Positions 1-8,929 of a stretch of 64,000 nucleotides of DNA are shown here, piece by piece. The number at the start of each line of letters is the position of its first letter. Position 1 is the stretch's first letter. Under the pieces are notes generated by a model. The model was not told where the DNA came from, searched no databases, and saw only the letters and a list, made by a program, of their open reading frames with translations. The DNA is from Saprospiraceae bacterium (GTDB taxonomy: Bacteria > Bacteroidota > Bacteroidia > Chitinophagales > Saprospiraceae), in contig JADJWV010000002.1 of assembly GCA_016716185.1 (NCBI GenBank), forward strand, positions 1,774,501 through 1,838,500, in the 5' to 3' direction. Position numbers and translations under genes: made by a program.

Positions 1-854
1 TGGCTTTCGTCAGCATTTTCTTCAAAATCAAATAAAGTATTTAACTTTTTTAATTTTTTATATAAAGGGGGTCTGCAATGGATGAGTCCCTTGGTATAAG
101 GATGATTCGCATGAGCAAACAGAGTCTCTGTGTCGCCTGATTCCACAATTTCACCATTTCTCATAACGTAAATGTGCTGACACAATTCCCTAACGAGACC
201 AAGATCGTGGCTGATAAAAAGAATTGAACTGCCCAATTCCGAGTGAATACTTTTGAACAACTCCAAAACTTTCTTTTGCATGTTCACATCAAGCGCCGTA
301 GTGGGTTCATCGGCAATGATCAATCTGGGTTTGTTGATCATGGCTAAAGCAATTAAAACGCGCTGTATTTGTCCGCCGGACAGCTCAAACGGATATGAAT
401 TATATACCCGTGCAGGATCTGTTAATCCAACTTTTTCAAAACCGTCGTAAATACGGTCCTTTATTTCCGACTTGCTAAGATTATTGTGATGAGCTTTGAT
501 GACTTCAGTTACCTGAAACCCACATTTGAGAACAGGATTCATGGCGGCCATAGCTTCCTGAAATACCATTGATATTTTGTTCCCGCGAATTTGTCTTAGG
601 GGTTCATTCTCCAGTTTCAAAAGATCGACCTCTGTATTTTCTTCCCGATACACGATAGATCCTGATTTGATTCGTGCATGCGCGTCGAGCAACCTGAGAA
701 TGCTATAAGCCGTTATTGTCTTTCCGGAACCACTTTCACCTACCAGTCCGCAAATTTTTGCATTGGGGATCTTTAAATCAATGCCTTTGAGTACGTCCTG
801 GTCGCCGGATTCTGTAAAACCTATGCGCAATCCGGTAATTTCCAAGAGGTTCAT
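1..854 (-). CDS. Peptide-type ABC transporter ATP-binding protein (3' end cut by window)
   Basis: ATPase of the Opp/Dpp/Yej peptide-importer class, powering import across the inner membrane. From the ATG at 854 the frame is open to the window edge, so about 284 N-terminal residues are seen and the C-terminus is missing. Visible motifs are Walker A GESGSGKT (about residues 39-46), Q-loop Gln99, signature LSGGQ (158-162), Walker B LIIADEP (178-184) and the OppD-like tail HPYTKGL with a CRPP sequence, followed by a charged linker. In Bacteroidota this class is often a double-ABC protein of more than 500 residues, so a second ATPase domain probably follows outside the window (inference). No permease or binding protein is visible to confirm the substrate. 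Confidence 0.85.
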   Translation of the reverse strand, partial: MNLLEITGLRIGFTESGDQDVLKGIDLKIPNAKICGLVGESGSGKTITAYSILRLLDAHARIKSGSIVYREENTEVDLLKLENEPLRQIRGNKISMVFQEAMAAMNPVLKCGFQVTEVIKAHHNNLSKSEIKDRIYDGFEKVGLTDPARVYNSYPFELSGGQIQRVLIALAMINKPRLIIADEPTTALDVNMQKKVLELFKSIHSELGSSILFISHDLGLVRELCQHIYVMRNGEIVESGDTETLFAHANHPYTKGLIHCRPPLYKKLKKLNTLFDFEENADES

Positions 855-906
855 GCCGCAAAGTAATTAAAAGTTAAGCTTTAAATATGAAAAACTTAAT
901 GTTGGC

Positions 907-914
907 TACTTTTG
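907..914 (+). promoter_or_regulatory. Bacteroidota -7 box (TACTTTTG) for the AsmA-like gene
   Basis: Exact match to the Bacteroidota housekeeping -7 consensus TAnnTTTG, 26 bases before the ATG at 941. I see no convincing -33 element. Confidence 0.55.
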
Positions 915-940
915 TTGACAATTGATCACATGTAAGACTT

Positions 941-3900
941 ATGAGAAAATTCTTTAAAATCGCTGCCATTGCTCTTGTCTTTATTTTTATTCTTTTATGG
1001 AGCCTACCCTACCTCTTTAAAGGCCGTTTGAATGACTTGTTAAGAAAGGAAATCAGTGCTTCCATTACCGGTAAATTTGATTTTAAGGACCTGAATGTTT
1101 CCTTGATCAGAGACTTTCCTCATGTCTCTCTGGCTATGACTGAGCCTGTTTGCACCTCATTTGTAGCGCAGGACACCAGCGAACTTTTTAAAGCAAAGGA
1201 AATTTCACTGAGTGTTGGACTTTTCGAAATATTAACCGGGAAACAACCATTAAGTATTAAAAAATTTGGCATTGATGGGGCCACGATGCTTCTCATCCAA
1301 TATGATTCTGTATTAGCCAATTATCAACTGACACCTCTTGATACGACAGATAAAAGTCAATCATCTGCTATTCAGTTTAAAATTGAAGACTACAGCATTG
1401 AAAACAGCGATATCCGAATAATTGATCATCTTAAAGGACAGGATCTGTTGATCTCAGGATTGAATCATAGTGGCTCATTTGAGCAACTGGAAGACAGACA
1501 GAAATTAAATAATACAACCGATATACAAAGTTTGAGTATCCTGAATAAAAATATACCTGTGCTCAAAGAATTGAAAATTCATGCGGAAAATGATTTAGAA
1601 ATCAGCGAGAACGGCAACAGTTACAGGATGGGTGTTTCGCAACTGCGTCTAAACGATTTATTACTGGAGTATAGCGGAGCTATCCATTTTAGCAACGATT
1701 TAATTGAATTTGAGAATTTTGAAGTTCATTCTCCTTCCACGGCCTTTAAAGAAATTTTTAGCATCCTTCCGAATGCATATACCAGCGATTTCAACAAGGT
1801 GGTTTCATCGGGCAATTTTAGTCTAAATGGGAAACTGAATGGGAGCTATTCAGATTCGAGTCGGGTGTATCCCAACTGGAATGTTGAACTGATAGTTTCG
1901 GACGGATTAATTCAATATCCTGGTAAAAATGTATCACTCAATGAATTTAATCTTAAAGTCAGGTCTGAGAATCAATCCGCTGACATGGTCAATAGTTTTT
2001 TTGAAATTTCAAAATTTGGATTCAGTATAGGCAATGAACCTTTTGAAGGCAAGATACGTATTCAGGACCTGAGTAATGCTTTTCAAACAGAAGGCAGCAT
2101 AAAAGCTAAGCTTTCTTTAAGCAAATTGAGGGAGTTTTTTCCATTGGATGGGGGTAATCAATTAAATGGAAATTTATCATTGAACTCAGACTTTAAGTTT
2201 GATCGCAATGCTATTGAACAACAACAATTTGATAAGATTGATTTTAACGGTGCATGTGAGCTTCGGGATTTTATTTATAAGGCCGATGGAATGGAGGATG
2301 TTAGCATTCCACTTGCACAATTGAACTTTTCTCCAAAATTATGGAATCTGGAAAATGCCCAGCTTGTTTATGGCAAAAGCGATTTTAATTTTCAGGGAGA
2401 AATTCATCACCCGCTTGCAATGTTTGCACCAGGTGCTGATGCCGAAATCAAACTAAGGCATCATTCAGCTCTGATAGATATAGATGAATTGATGAAATCC
2501 AATCAGCAACAGTCCGAAGCACAAACTCATAAAACAAAAATTTCTTTTGATGAGCTTCAACTATCCTTTCAATCGTCTATCGAAAGGCTTCAGTACGATG
2601 TTTACAAAATTACAGGAGCCCAGGCAGAAGGACAATTACAAGGTAATAAGTTGAGTTTGTCTAAAGCAGAAGTGGATGTGAATGGAAGTCAAATTAAAGG
2701 AAAAGCTGCATTTGAAAATATCATTGATTTTGTTTTCAATGAGCAAGTCCTTCAAGGCAATCTTGATTTGTATTCCGAGTATTTAGACCTCGACAAATTA
2801 ATGGCTGTGCCGGAAAATGCGGTAGCCCAAAAACAAACACCGGAGGTTTATTTTAGTTTGCCGGAGGATATGGATATCGACATACAATTTGCGGCAACTC
2901 AATTGAAATTTGACCCCTTAAAGTTGAATAAGTTGAGTGGAAAATTGCATTTAATTGATCAAAGTTTAGAAATTCACGAAGCCACTGCTGATGCTGCAGG
3001 TGGCAAAATGGCTTTGACCGGTGTATTGGAAGCGAAATCGGATAAACAACCCATTTTCGATTTCAAATACGAACTGAAAAGACTTGAATTTAAAAACGCA
3101 TTTACTTCTTTTCATACCATTTCAAAACTTGCACCGATTTTTAATTTCATAGAAGGATTCTTCAACAGTACTTTTATTTTTCAAGGGGCGCTCACGAAAG
3201 ACAACTACCCCGATTTAAAAACGGTGAACATCAATGGCATTATCGAAACATTAGAAGGAGCGATAAAAGGTTTTAAACCGCTCCAGGAGCTGGCTTCAAG
3301 AGTGCAGATCAAAGAATTCAGCAGCTTGAATCTGAAAAATACAAAGAATTGGATTAGTGTGGAAAATGGGGTGGTAAACGTTTCTGATTTTACAAAAAAT
3401 ATTGGTGATGTTAAATTTACTGCCGGTGGAAATCACCCTTTGGAAGGAGATATGGCATACCGTATTTTAATTGATATCCCTTCAAATAAAACACAATCTA
3501 TTTTAAAAACCATCAAAGTGGATGATGGAATAAAATATTATAATGAACTGATGGGTAAAATCGGCTTGAATCAAAAGTTGAGTACCGATATGCTCATTGA
3601 TGTTCAACTGGGTGGGAGATTTACAAAACCGACCTTGAAACTTGGATTGAAACCTAAAGATGGTAGTGGCTCAGCCGATGGCGGATTAAAAGGTGGCATT
3701 GAACAACTGAAAGATACGGTAAGCGGAAAAGCTGCGGAGCTAACCGAGAACCTGAAGACCAAAGCACAGGAAGAAATTAATAAAGCAACCGATTCACTGA
3801 CCAAACAAGCGGAAGCGCAAATCGATAAGCTTAAAGATGCAGCACAAAAGGAAGTGTTGCAGAAAGTGGATTCTGCGCTTGCAGGAAAAGCAGGAGACCT

Positions 3901-4018
3901 CCTGAAAGGATCATTGGATTCAATAAGCGGCAAGATCATCCCCGGGTCTGGTCAGCATGTTGACAGCCTTAAAAATAAATTAAAAGAATGGAATCCGTTT
4001 AAGAAGCAAAAAAAATAG
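941..4018 (+). CDS. AsmA-like family protein
   Basis: Large envelope protein of the AsmA superfamily, whose members are inner-membrane-anchored periplasmic beta-rich proteins linked to outer-membrane assembly and lipid transport. Of 1025 residues, the first 25 or so form a membrane anchor (Lys/Arg, then a run of Ile, Phe and Leu ending in PYLF). The body is long, with the repeating short hydrophobic and polar strands typical of AsmA and TamB proteins. The last 110 residues are unlike the rest: a Gly-Ser linker followed by an Ala/Lys/Glu-rich helical tail that probably forms an amphipathic coil. The gene stands alone, has its own promoter box, and converges on the SIMPL genes. The exact subfamily is not resolved. 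Confidence 0.75.
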   Translation: MRKFFKIAAIALVFIFILLWSLPYLFKGRLNDLLRKEISASITGKFDFKDLNVSLIRDFPHVSLAMTEPVCTSFVAQDTSELFKAKEISLSVGLFEILTGKQPLSIKKFGIDGATMLLIQYDSVLANYQLTPLDTTDKSQSSAIQFKIEDYSIENSDIRIIDHLKGQDLLISGLNHSGSFEQLEDRQKLNNTTDIQSLSILNKNIPVLKELKIHAENDLEISENGNSYRMGVSQLRLNDLLLEYSGAIHFSNDLIEFENFEVHSPSTAFKEIFSILPNAYTSDFNKVVSSGNFSLNGKLNGSYSDSSRVYPNWNVELIVSDGLIQYPGKNVSLNEFNLKVRSENQSADMVNSFFEISKFGFSIGNEPFEGKIRIQDLSNAFQTEGSIKAKLSLSKLREFFPLDGGNQLNGNLSLNSDFKFDRNAIEQQQFDKIDFNGACELRDFIYKADGMEDVSIPLAQLNFSPKLWNLENAQLVYGKSDFNFQGEIHHPLAMFAPGADAEIKLRHHSALIDIDELMKSNQQQSEAQTHKTKISFDELQLSFQSSIERLQYDVYKITGAQAEGQLQGNKLSLSKAEVDVNGSQIKGKAAFENIIDFVFNEQVLQGNLDLYSEYLDLDKLMAVPENAVAQKQTPEVYFSLPEDMDIDIQFAATQLKFDPLKLNKLSGKLHLIDQSLEIHEATADAAGGKMALTGVLEAKSDKQPIFDFKYELKRLEFKNAFTSFHTISKLAPIFNFIEGFFNSTFIFQGALTKDNYPDLKTVNINGIIETLEGAIKGFKPLQELASRVQIKEFSSLNLKNTKNWISVENGVVNVSDFTKNIGDVKFTAGGNHPLEGDMAYRILIDIPSNKTQSILKTIKVDDGIKYYNELMGKIGLNQKLSTDMLIDVQLGGRFTKPTLKLGLKPKDGSGSADGGLKGGIEQLKDTVSGKAAELTENLKTKAQEEINKATDSLTKQAEAQIDKLKDAAQKEVLQKVDSALAGKAGDLLKGSLDSISGKIIPGSGQHVDSLKNKLKEWNPFKKQKK

Positions 4019-4140
4019 CCCTTAAGCAAGTCATGAATTTGTAAATCAACTGACTTTAAGCAGCATTAATATTTAGTATTATTATTGAAACCTCCGGACC
4101 GATTAGATAAAGTAGTTTAAAGGACTGTACGTTAAGAAAG

Positions 4141-4875
4141 TCACCTGATATAAGAATCCTGTTGTTGAATTTGCCATTCCATAATTACATGTGTCTTTAA
4201 GTATCTCCTTCCTGGACTGTAAACAATTATTTCCCCCTGTGTTTCAAAAGTGTTGTAATCGAGCCACAGATGATCAATATTCATCGATAACAATGGTATG
4301 TCATCACTTGAATGCACTTTCAGCAAGGTCAATGCCTTGCAACCTAATTCCTTTGCAATAATTTTTGAATGTCTCTTGGCATTTTTGGTAGCCAGCAAAA
4401 CTAGCTTTTCTTTTACTTTCTTATCAAGTTTTTCTGACAGCTGGAAAGAAAATGAGAAACTAAGATCCATTCCCAGTGTTCGTATTTTTCTGATTAAATT
4501 ATCAATGTTCCTTTTATTATTAACCATTTTAACATCCAATTGCTTTTGGCCAAAGTATACGGTATCCGAAATTCTTTCCGTGTGGTAAAGATCAAAATAC
4601 AATTCCTCTTCCAACAATAACTTGGTTTCCAGAGGTTGGAAATTTAAGTCCCGCAAGAATGTTGTTAATAATGCCATATTTTGTTCCAATAGGTTGTTTA
4701 AAACTTGATAGTTTTCATTCTTATGTTTTAGTCTGATTTGCATGATTGCAATGTCAGGATCAATGCGTAAGGAGCTTTCCGAAATTACTCTGAGGATGGA
4801 TAAATCTGAATTATATTGACAATACCCAATTAGTGGAATTAAAATTAGTAATTTGAGCGAATAAATCGTTTTCAT
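4141..4875 (-). CDS. SIMPL-domain (DUF541) protein, second of a tandem pair
   Basis: Secreted 244-residue protein with a Sec signal peptide ending near GYCQ. The rest resembles the SIMPL (DUF541) fold: an opening beta strand with SSLRIDPD followed by alternating substitution, and a long middle helix region. SIMPL proteins are periplasmic or outer-membrane proteins of poorly defined function. It is divergent, and the assignment leans partly on the neighbouring, clearer paralogue starting at 5640. The 45-base spacing and same strand suggest one transcript. The C-terminus (MEWQIQQQ) matches the last strand of the paralogue, supporting a duplication. Confidence 0.55.
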   Translation of the reverse strand: MKTIYSLKLLILIPLIGYCQYNSDLSILRVISESSLRIDPDIAIMQIRLKHKNENYQVLNNLLEQNMALLTTFLRDLNFQPLETKLLLEEELYFDLYHTERISDTVYFGQKQLDVKMVNNKRNIDNLIRKIRTLGMDLSFSFSFQLSEKLDKKVKEKLVLLATKNAKRHSKIIAKELGCKALTLLKVHSSDDIPLLSMNIDHLWLDYNTFETQGEIIVYSPGRRYLKTHVIMEWQIQQQDSYIR

Positions 4876-4920
4876 AATCCAATTTTATTTTTTTCATATT
4901 AAAACCGCTATGAAAGAATC

Positions 4921-5640
4921 CTATATGCCAACCAAGTCATAAATCAATTCAACTTTTTTAGTTAGGACTATTTCAGAAGGAACAAATCCATTTTGTAGTA
5001 AATGACTATCATTCCAAACTTGCATGCCGCAAACAGAACTGAATCCATAAGAATAAAGTGAATAAACTTCTGAGTAATGAATACTTCGAACTCTTGATAT
5101 CTTATTTTGTGTTGCGATAGCTGTTAATCCAGCTTTCTTGTGTGAATCTGCGATGGCCATCCCAATTAAGCGGTCGTTGACTAGCTCTGATAAGGAATCT
5201 GATAGATAGTAATTTAATGAAAAATTGTACGCATTCTCTATATCCTTAAACATATTAATCAATTTCTCTACTGTTGATGAATTATATTTAAAATGCACTT
5301 GAATTCCATGAGATGCTTTATAATCTGTATTTTCTTTTCTTTCTTTTCGGATCACATTTTCAGAAAGTACTTTATACTCAGTGGATTTTATTTGGTTTTT
5401 TTTAAAGCCTATCTGAATGAGACTGCTGATAATTTCCTTTGAGGCTTTATCAAGTTCGATTACGGCCCTATTGAATTCAGAATTAAATTTCTCTATCTGA
5501 ATCGATAGCATACAAACATCTGGAACCACCCTTTCTTGTCCAACTCCTTCCATGCGCAAGGTAGTTGAGTTTGTAAAAGTTTGGCCGATTGCTGTAATTT
5601 TGAAGAGAGTAAAAATGATTAGGAATAAATACTTTTTCAT
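4921..5640 (-). CDS. SIMPL-domain (DUF541) protein, first of a tandem pair
   Basis: Periplasmic or outer-membrane protein of 239 residues, signal peptide about 1-19 (cut near AIGQ). The N-terminal half shows the SIMPL hallmark: RMEGVGQERVVPD, then an amphipathic helix, then GFKKNQIKSTEYKV. The last quarter carries the second conserved strand set (SEIVLTKKVELIYDL). Function in this family is not well established; the E. coli and mammalian relatives have been tied to oxidative stress and signalling. It lies directly upstream of a diverged paralogue, which it probably shares a transcript with. No exact TAnnTTTG box is visible upstream. Confidence 0.75.
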   Translation of the reverse strand: MKKYLFLIIFTLFKITAIGQTFTNSTTLRMEGVGQERVVPDVCMLSIQIEKFNSEFNRAVIELDKASKEIISSLIQIGFKKNQIKSTEYKVLSENVIRKERKENTDYKASHGIQVHFKYNSSTVEKLINMFKDIENAYNFSLNYYLSDSLSELVNDRLIGMAIADSHKKAGLTAIATQNKISRVRSIHYSEVYSLYSYGFSSVCGMQVWNDSHLLQNGFVPSEIVLTKKVELIYDLVGI

Positions 5641-5890
5641 CTTGTATAATTTTAGAATTAAACATTCCTTAAATATCTACTTAATGATTAGAAAGATATA
5701 GTCGAAAACGGCAGAATGATGCAAAAAAAATCTACTGTATTGCAGGAAAATTTATTATTTAAATTCTCTAGCTCCTATTCAATTATACAACTTGGTTCTT
5801 AGTTACAAATTAACAGCTCTATTATATAAACGAATTTTCAATTGAAATGTGCCGCGAAACTTGTGAAAATTAAAGGAGATTAATTCCAGA
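5641..5890. other. Intergenic region without a recognisable gene
   Basis: AT-rich spacer between the SIMPL pair and the haloperoxidase-like gene. Apart from the terminator at its far end I see no open frame with protein-like composition, no repeat and no exact promoter box. Confidence 0.5.
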
Positions 5891-5925
5891 AATAAAAAAA
5901 AATAGCCCTTCTTAGAAGGGCTATT
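5891..5925 (-). terminator. Intrinsic terminator of the haloperoxidase-like gene
   Basis: Perfect 11-base-pair hairpin: arms 5901-5911 and 5915-5925, loop TTA. On the minus strand it is followed by a T run (A run at 5892-5900 on the plus strand). It lies 24 bases past the stop of the 5950-7305 gene. Confidence 0.85.
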
Positions 5926-5949
5926 AAGGGACATATGAGGTTTTTATTT

Positions 5950-7305
5950 TTAGTTCAGTTTAAGCTTCATAACTTTTTCAGCGAGTGCATTCCCTGCATC
6001 CAATCCGGTAGTGATGCTTGAGCGATATTGGGAGGCACTGTAGAGATCTGAAAAAGCAGCTTCTTTGGCCATTTGCTCGAAAGATTCAAAAAACTTTCTG
6101 TTTTCTCTGAGATCCTGCCTCATGCTTTGCGTATAATCCATGAATGGAGTTCTGTAACCAAAGGTTTCGCTGAAGATTCTTGCACATGCACTGTAAATCA
6201 TGGCTTTATCGGCAACAAATTCAGGACTCGCCGGGCTTGAATATTCCGGAATGTAGTATCGGTCGATTTGCTGTTTAATATAGGTTGAAGGCCTCAATAA
6301 ATTTGTTTCGTACTTCACTTTCCAGGAAACGATATATGCATCGTATTGTGCAATGGCAAGACGAAGAAAGAGTTTCATAGCTGATTCGAGGTTCATCTCT
6401 TTTTCCTCAATCAATTGCATCATCAAAAGATAATTATGCAACAAAGGCGATGCATGAAAATCCATTTTGGTATTCCAGAACTCGAGATAATCCCTTTGAT
6501 GTGTATCCAGATTATTCGATAAATTATAAACTTCATAAGCCTCTGCATAAATTATTGACTGGGCGCTGGTGGAATAGTTTAAAACTTTGGTTTTAAGTTC
6601 CGAAGCAATTTGAAGATTGTCCGCCAGACAAAGTTGAGCACTTCCCCAATCCGGTAAAATGGGCTTTGAAAAGTAATCTGGGGGCGTTGGCCTCCACGCG
6701 GCCGGATCTGCAGAAATGCTAAAATCCGGGTATACGACAAGATAAGCATCTGCTTTTCCATCAATTTCAGAAAAAGCAATGAGTTTCCATCCAATTTCAT
6801 TTCCAAGGTCGGTCGATCTTTTGATGATATCCGGATCGAGTTCAATAGATTCCGAATTCAGGTACTGATCTCTTAAAGCGGTAATTTTCTGCAAATTATC
6901 ACTACCCGATGCTTTAAACAGTTCACGGGTCATCCGGTATAAAGCTTGATTTGCTGTAATCAGGAAATTGTATTTCTGGCCTGGATCCGGTTGTGGCAAG
7001 GTAGTCTGAAAGTTAGCAAGTTTAAGCTGAAGGGTTCCATAACCCTTGAGGCCAGGTTGCAAACTCTCGTACATGCTGAGAGCAGTATATAACAATGCCC
7101 TGCTTGTAATGGGTTCGGAATAACCATTGCACTGGTTGCTCAATTCAAGAGACAGGCTGACCCAATCGGTGAGAAAGCCGGCATCTTTTTCATTGAGGTA
7201 GGACGAGGATTCGGGAATAAAAACATCTGTTTTTGAGCAACTTAGAAAGGTCAAAAACACAGAAAGCAGAGCTATAGCCCCACGGGTGGTTCTAGAATAG
7301 GTCAT
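5950..7305 (-). CDS. Vanadium haloperoxidase-like lipoprotein lacking catalytic residues
   Basis: Lipoprotein of 451 residues (lipobox FLSC, acylated Cys23) with the all-helical architecture of Bacteroidota vanadium-dependent haloperoxidases in the PAP2 superfamily. The first active-site motif KxxxxxxRP is intact (Lys331, Arg338, Pro339). The second, normally PSGH, reads SSPA (356-359), so the vanadate/phosphate-binding Gly and catalytic His are Pro358 and Ala359. The third, normally SRxxxxxH, reads S419-D420 and ends in Gln426, so Arg and His are both replaced. Flanking residues align well, so this looks like a real protein and not a misread frame. Chemistry is probably lost; a binding or structural role is possible (inference). 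It is a single-gene unit with its own promoter box and terminator. Confidence 0.7.
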   Translation of the reverse strand: MTYSRTTRGAIALLSVFLTFLSCSKTDVFIPESSSYLNEKDAGFLTDWVSLSLELSNQCNGYSEPITSRALLYTALSMYESLQPGLKGYGTLQLKLANFQTTLPQPDPGQKYNFLITANQALYRMTRELFKASGSDNLQKITALRDQYLNSESIELDPDIIKRSTDLGNEIGWKLIAFSEIDGKADAYLVVYPDFSISADPAAWRPTPPDYFSKPILPDWGSAQLCLADNLQIASELKTKVLNYSTSAQSIIYAEAYEVYNLSNNLDTHQRDYLEFWNTKMDFHASPLLHNYLLMMQLIEEKEMNLESAMKLFLRLAIAQYDAYIVSWKVKYETNLLRPSTYIKQQIDRYYIPEYSSPASPEFVADKAMIYSACARIFSETFGYRTPFMDYTQSMRQDLRENRKFFESFEQMAKEAAFSDLYSASQYRSSITTGLDAGNALAEKVMKLKLN

Positions 7306-7331
7306 AAGCGGTGGTTTAAAAGTTACAAAAC

Positions 7332-7347
7332 TGGCAGTTGACTGCCA
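7332..7347. promoter_or_regulatory. 16-base palindrome at the start of the haloperoxidase-like transcript
   Basis: TGGCAGT-TG-ACTGCCA: perfect 7-base arms around 2 bases. It lies 4 bases downstream (minus-strand sense) of the -7 box at 7352-7359, on or next to the likely transcription start. It could be an operator or a hairpin at the extreme 5' end of the mRNA. Confidence 0.45.
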
Positions 7348-7351
7348 ACAG

Positions 7352-7359
7352 CAAATATA
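7352..7359 (-). promoter_or_regulatory. -7 box (TATATTTG) for the haloperoxidase-like gene
   Basis: Exact TAnnTTTG on the minus strand, 46 bases before the ATG at 7305. It implies a leader of about 40 bases that would contain the palindrome at 7332-7347. Confidence 0.5.
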
Positions 7360-7439
7360 TTATAACTTTTTATAATATGTACTTAAAAATCTAAATTTTC
7401 CCCTTGTAACTTTTTAAATCCAGATTTTTCTATGTATTT

Positions 7440-8855
7440 CTACTTGAACGATAACAACTTATCCATAATTTCGTTCAATTGCTCTGCCGCTATTTTTTTT
7501 GTTAATATTTTCTTTGAAGCATCTAAGATATAAATTTGTGGTGTAGTTTTCAAGTCGTAGATCAATTTAAATTTTGAAACATGCATAGGATCGTATGCGT
7601 TTATGTACGATTCCATATGGTGTTCCTTCACCGCATCAAAACAAGCCTTTTTGGCTTCTGTGCCGATCTGCGTGCAAACTGCAACAACTTCTACCCCTTT
7701 ATCTTTGAATTTTTGGTAAAATTGGCTGATGTGCGGCAATGACTTTTTGCAATGGCCGCAATCAGGAGCCCAGAATATCAGTACGGTATATGGACTTTTA
7801 ATGTCGTGCAACCTGAATGGAGTGGAGTCTTCCCTGAATAACAGAATATCCGGTGCGATTTTGTCAATCAACAGTGGTTTAAGTGCCTTTGCATCCTTGC
7901 TCATCTTGGCAAGATTTTCGGCATCGATCCAGGGTGCTTTTCCTTTTGCATAATAATTTTCAACAAGATGCACATAAACACCATCCATTCCCACATATTT
8001 GGAATTCGCGTAAGTATTCAAAAAGTGACTGAGCAGGAATTTGTGATTATCGGTATTCGGTCTGACTTTAGAAAGAATGTAATCCAGCGCAACATTGATG
8101 GAATCGGGATGCTGCGTGGTAAGCCTGTCGAGGTATCGCTCTATTTTTTGAAAGAATAAAGGAAGTCGCACATTCCTTTCATCTAAAAAATCCGCATAAT
8201 CAAAATAATGGGATTTGTAATATTGAAAAGCATACAGATCCCGTTCTTCCGGATTTATATGGCTAAAATCAGGTACCTGAACATCGAGACTCCAGCGCAA
8301 TACGAGGCTCAACAAAGACTTTGGCTGATCGCGAAGAATTTCATCTTGCTTAGCCTTAACTGCCTTATCGACTTCATCGAGTTTTACTCTAAACAAGTTC
8401 TGTTGTGCCGAATCTTTAGTATTTTTAAGTTGTGTCGAAATTGAATCGGCCAACATTCTTTTGGTTGAGAGAAAATCGATGTATGCATTAAAATCAGCAT
8501 TGAGTTTTGAACCATGAAATTTTAATCTTTCGTTTAATTGTTCTGCATCGGACTCGATTGAAAACTTTTGTTTCTCATCACCAATCAAGAGCTGAATGTA
8601 ATTATGGTTTGGTTTCGTGACTACGAGATACATTCCCGACTCTAACAAGGTGTCTCCTTCAAAAGTAAACAAACCTTCTTTCGATTTAAAAGCAGTGTCT
8701 TTAATGTATTGCTTATCTCCGAAATAATAACCTAACAAGAGGGTATCGTTTTCGTAATTTTTAAAATGGACTTTGATTTTATATCCTTGTCCAAAATTCG
8801 AAGTACTATAAGCAATCAAGAGACTAAAGACCAGAAAATAATTTATGTATTTCAT
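7440..8855 (-). CDS. TlpA-like thioredoxin-fold protein with DUF4369-type N-terminus
   Basis: Secreted thiol-disulfide oxidoreductase-like protein of 471 residues. Signal peptide about 1-22 (cut after NFGQ). Residues 25-110 form the beta-rich DUF4369-type domain common in Bacteroidota TlpA proteins, followed by a helical middle with many charged residues (115-320). Residues 335-471 are an AhpC/TSA-like thioredoxin domain with active site Cys366-Gly-His-Cys369 preceded by FWAPD, and the cis-Pro region TTPQIYILD near 445. The CGHC site suggests a disulfide-reducing or isomerising role in the periplasm; the partner is unknown. It is monocistronic by spacing, with its own promoter box. Confidence 0.85.
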   Translation of the reverse strand: MKYINYFLVFSLLIAYSTSNFGQGYKIKVHFKNYENDTLLLGYYFGDKQYIKDTAFKSKEGLFTFEGDTLLESGMYLVVTKPNHNYIQLLIGDEKQKFSIESDAEQLNERLKFHGSKLNADFNAYIDFLSTKRMLADSISTQLKNTKDSAQQNLFRVKLDEVDKAVKAKQDEILRDQPKSLLSLVLRWSLDVQVPDFSHINPEERDLYAFQYYKSHYFDYADFLDERNVRLPLFFQKIERYLDRLTTQHPDSINVALDYILSKVRPNTDNHKFLLSHFLNTYANSKYVGMDGVYVHLVENYYAKGKAPWIDAENLAKMSKDAKALKPLLIDKIAPDILLFREDSTPFRLHDIKSPYTVLIFWAPDCGHCKKSLPHISQFYQKFKDKGVEVVAVCTQIGTEAKKACFDAVKEHHMESYINAYDPMHVSKFKLIYDLKTTPQIYILDASKKILTKKIAAEQLNEIMDKLLSFK

Positions 8856-8876
8856 TTTTATTTAGGTAACAAAAAT

Positions 8877-8884
8877 CAAAATTA
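8877..8884 (-). promoter_or_regulatory. -7 box (TAATTTTG) for the TlpA-like gene
   Basis: Exact TAnnTTTG on the minus strand, 21 bases before the ATG at 8855. Confidence 0.5.
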
Positions 8885-8929
8885 TCAGCCGTATTATATT
8901 ATATAAAAGTTCAACACGCTCAATAACAA

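Noticed and set aside
3604..3939. Antisense frame opposite the AsmA-like C-terminal tail
   Set aside because: It mirrors the Ala/Lys/Glu-rich tail (giving Ser/Ala/Phe runs); no promoter or family features.
4019..4140. Hairpin CTTAA..AGTCA / TGACTTTAAG between convergent genes as a terminator
   Set aside because: The arms need a bulge and no T run follows on either strand.
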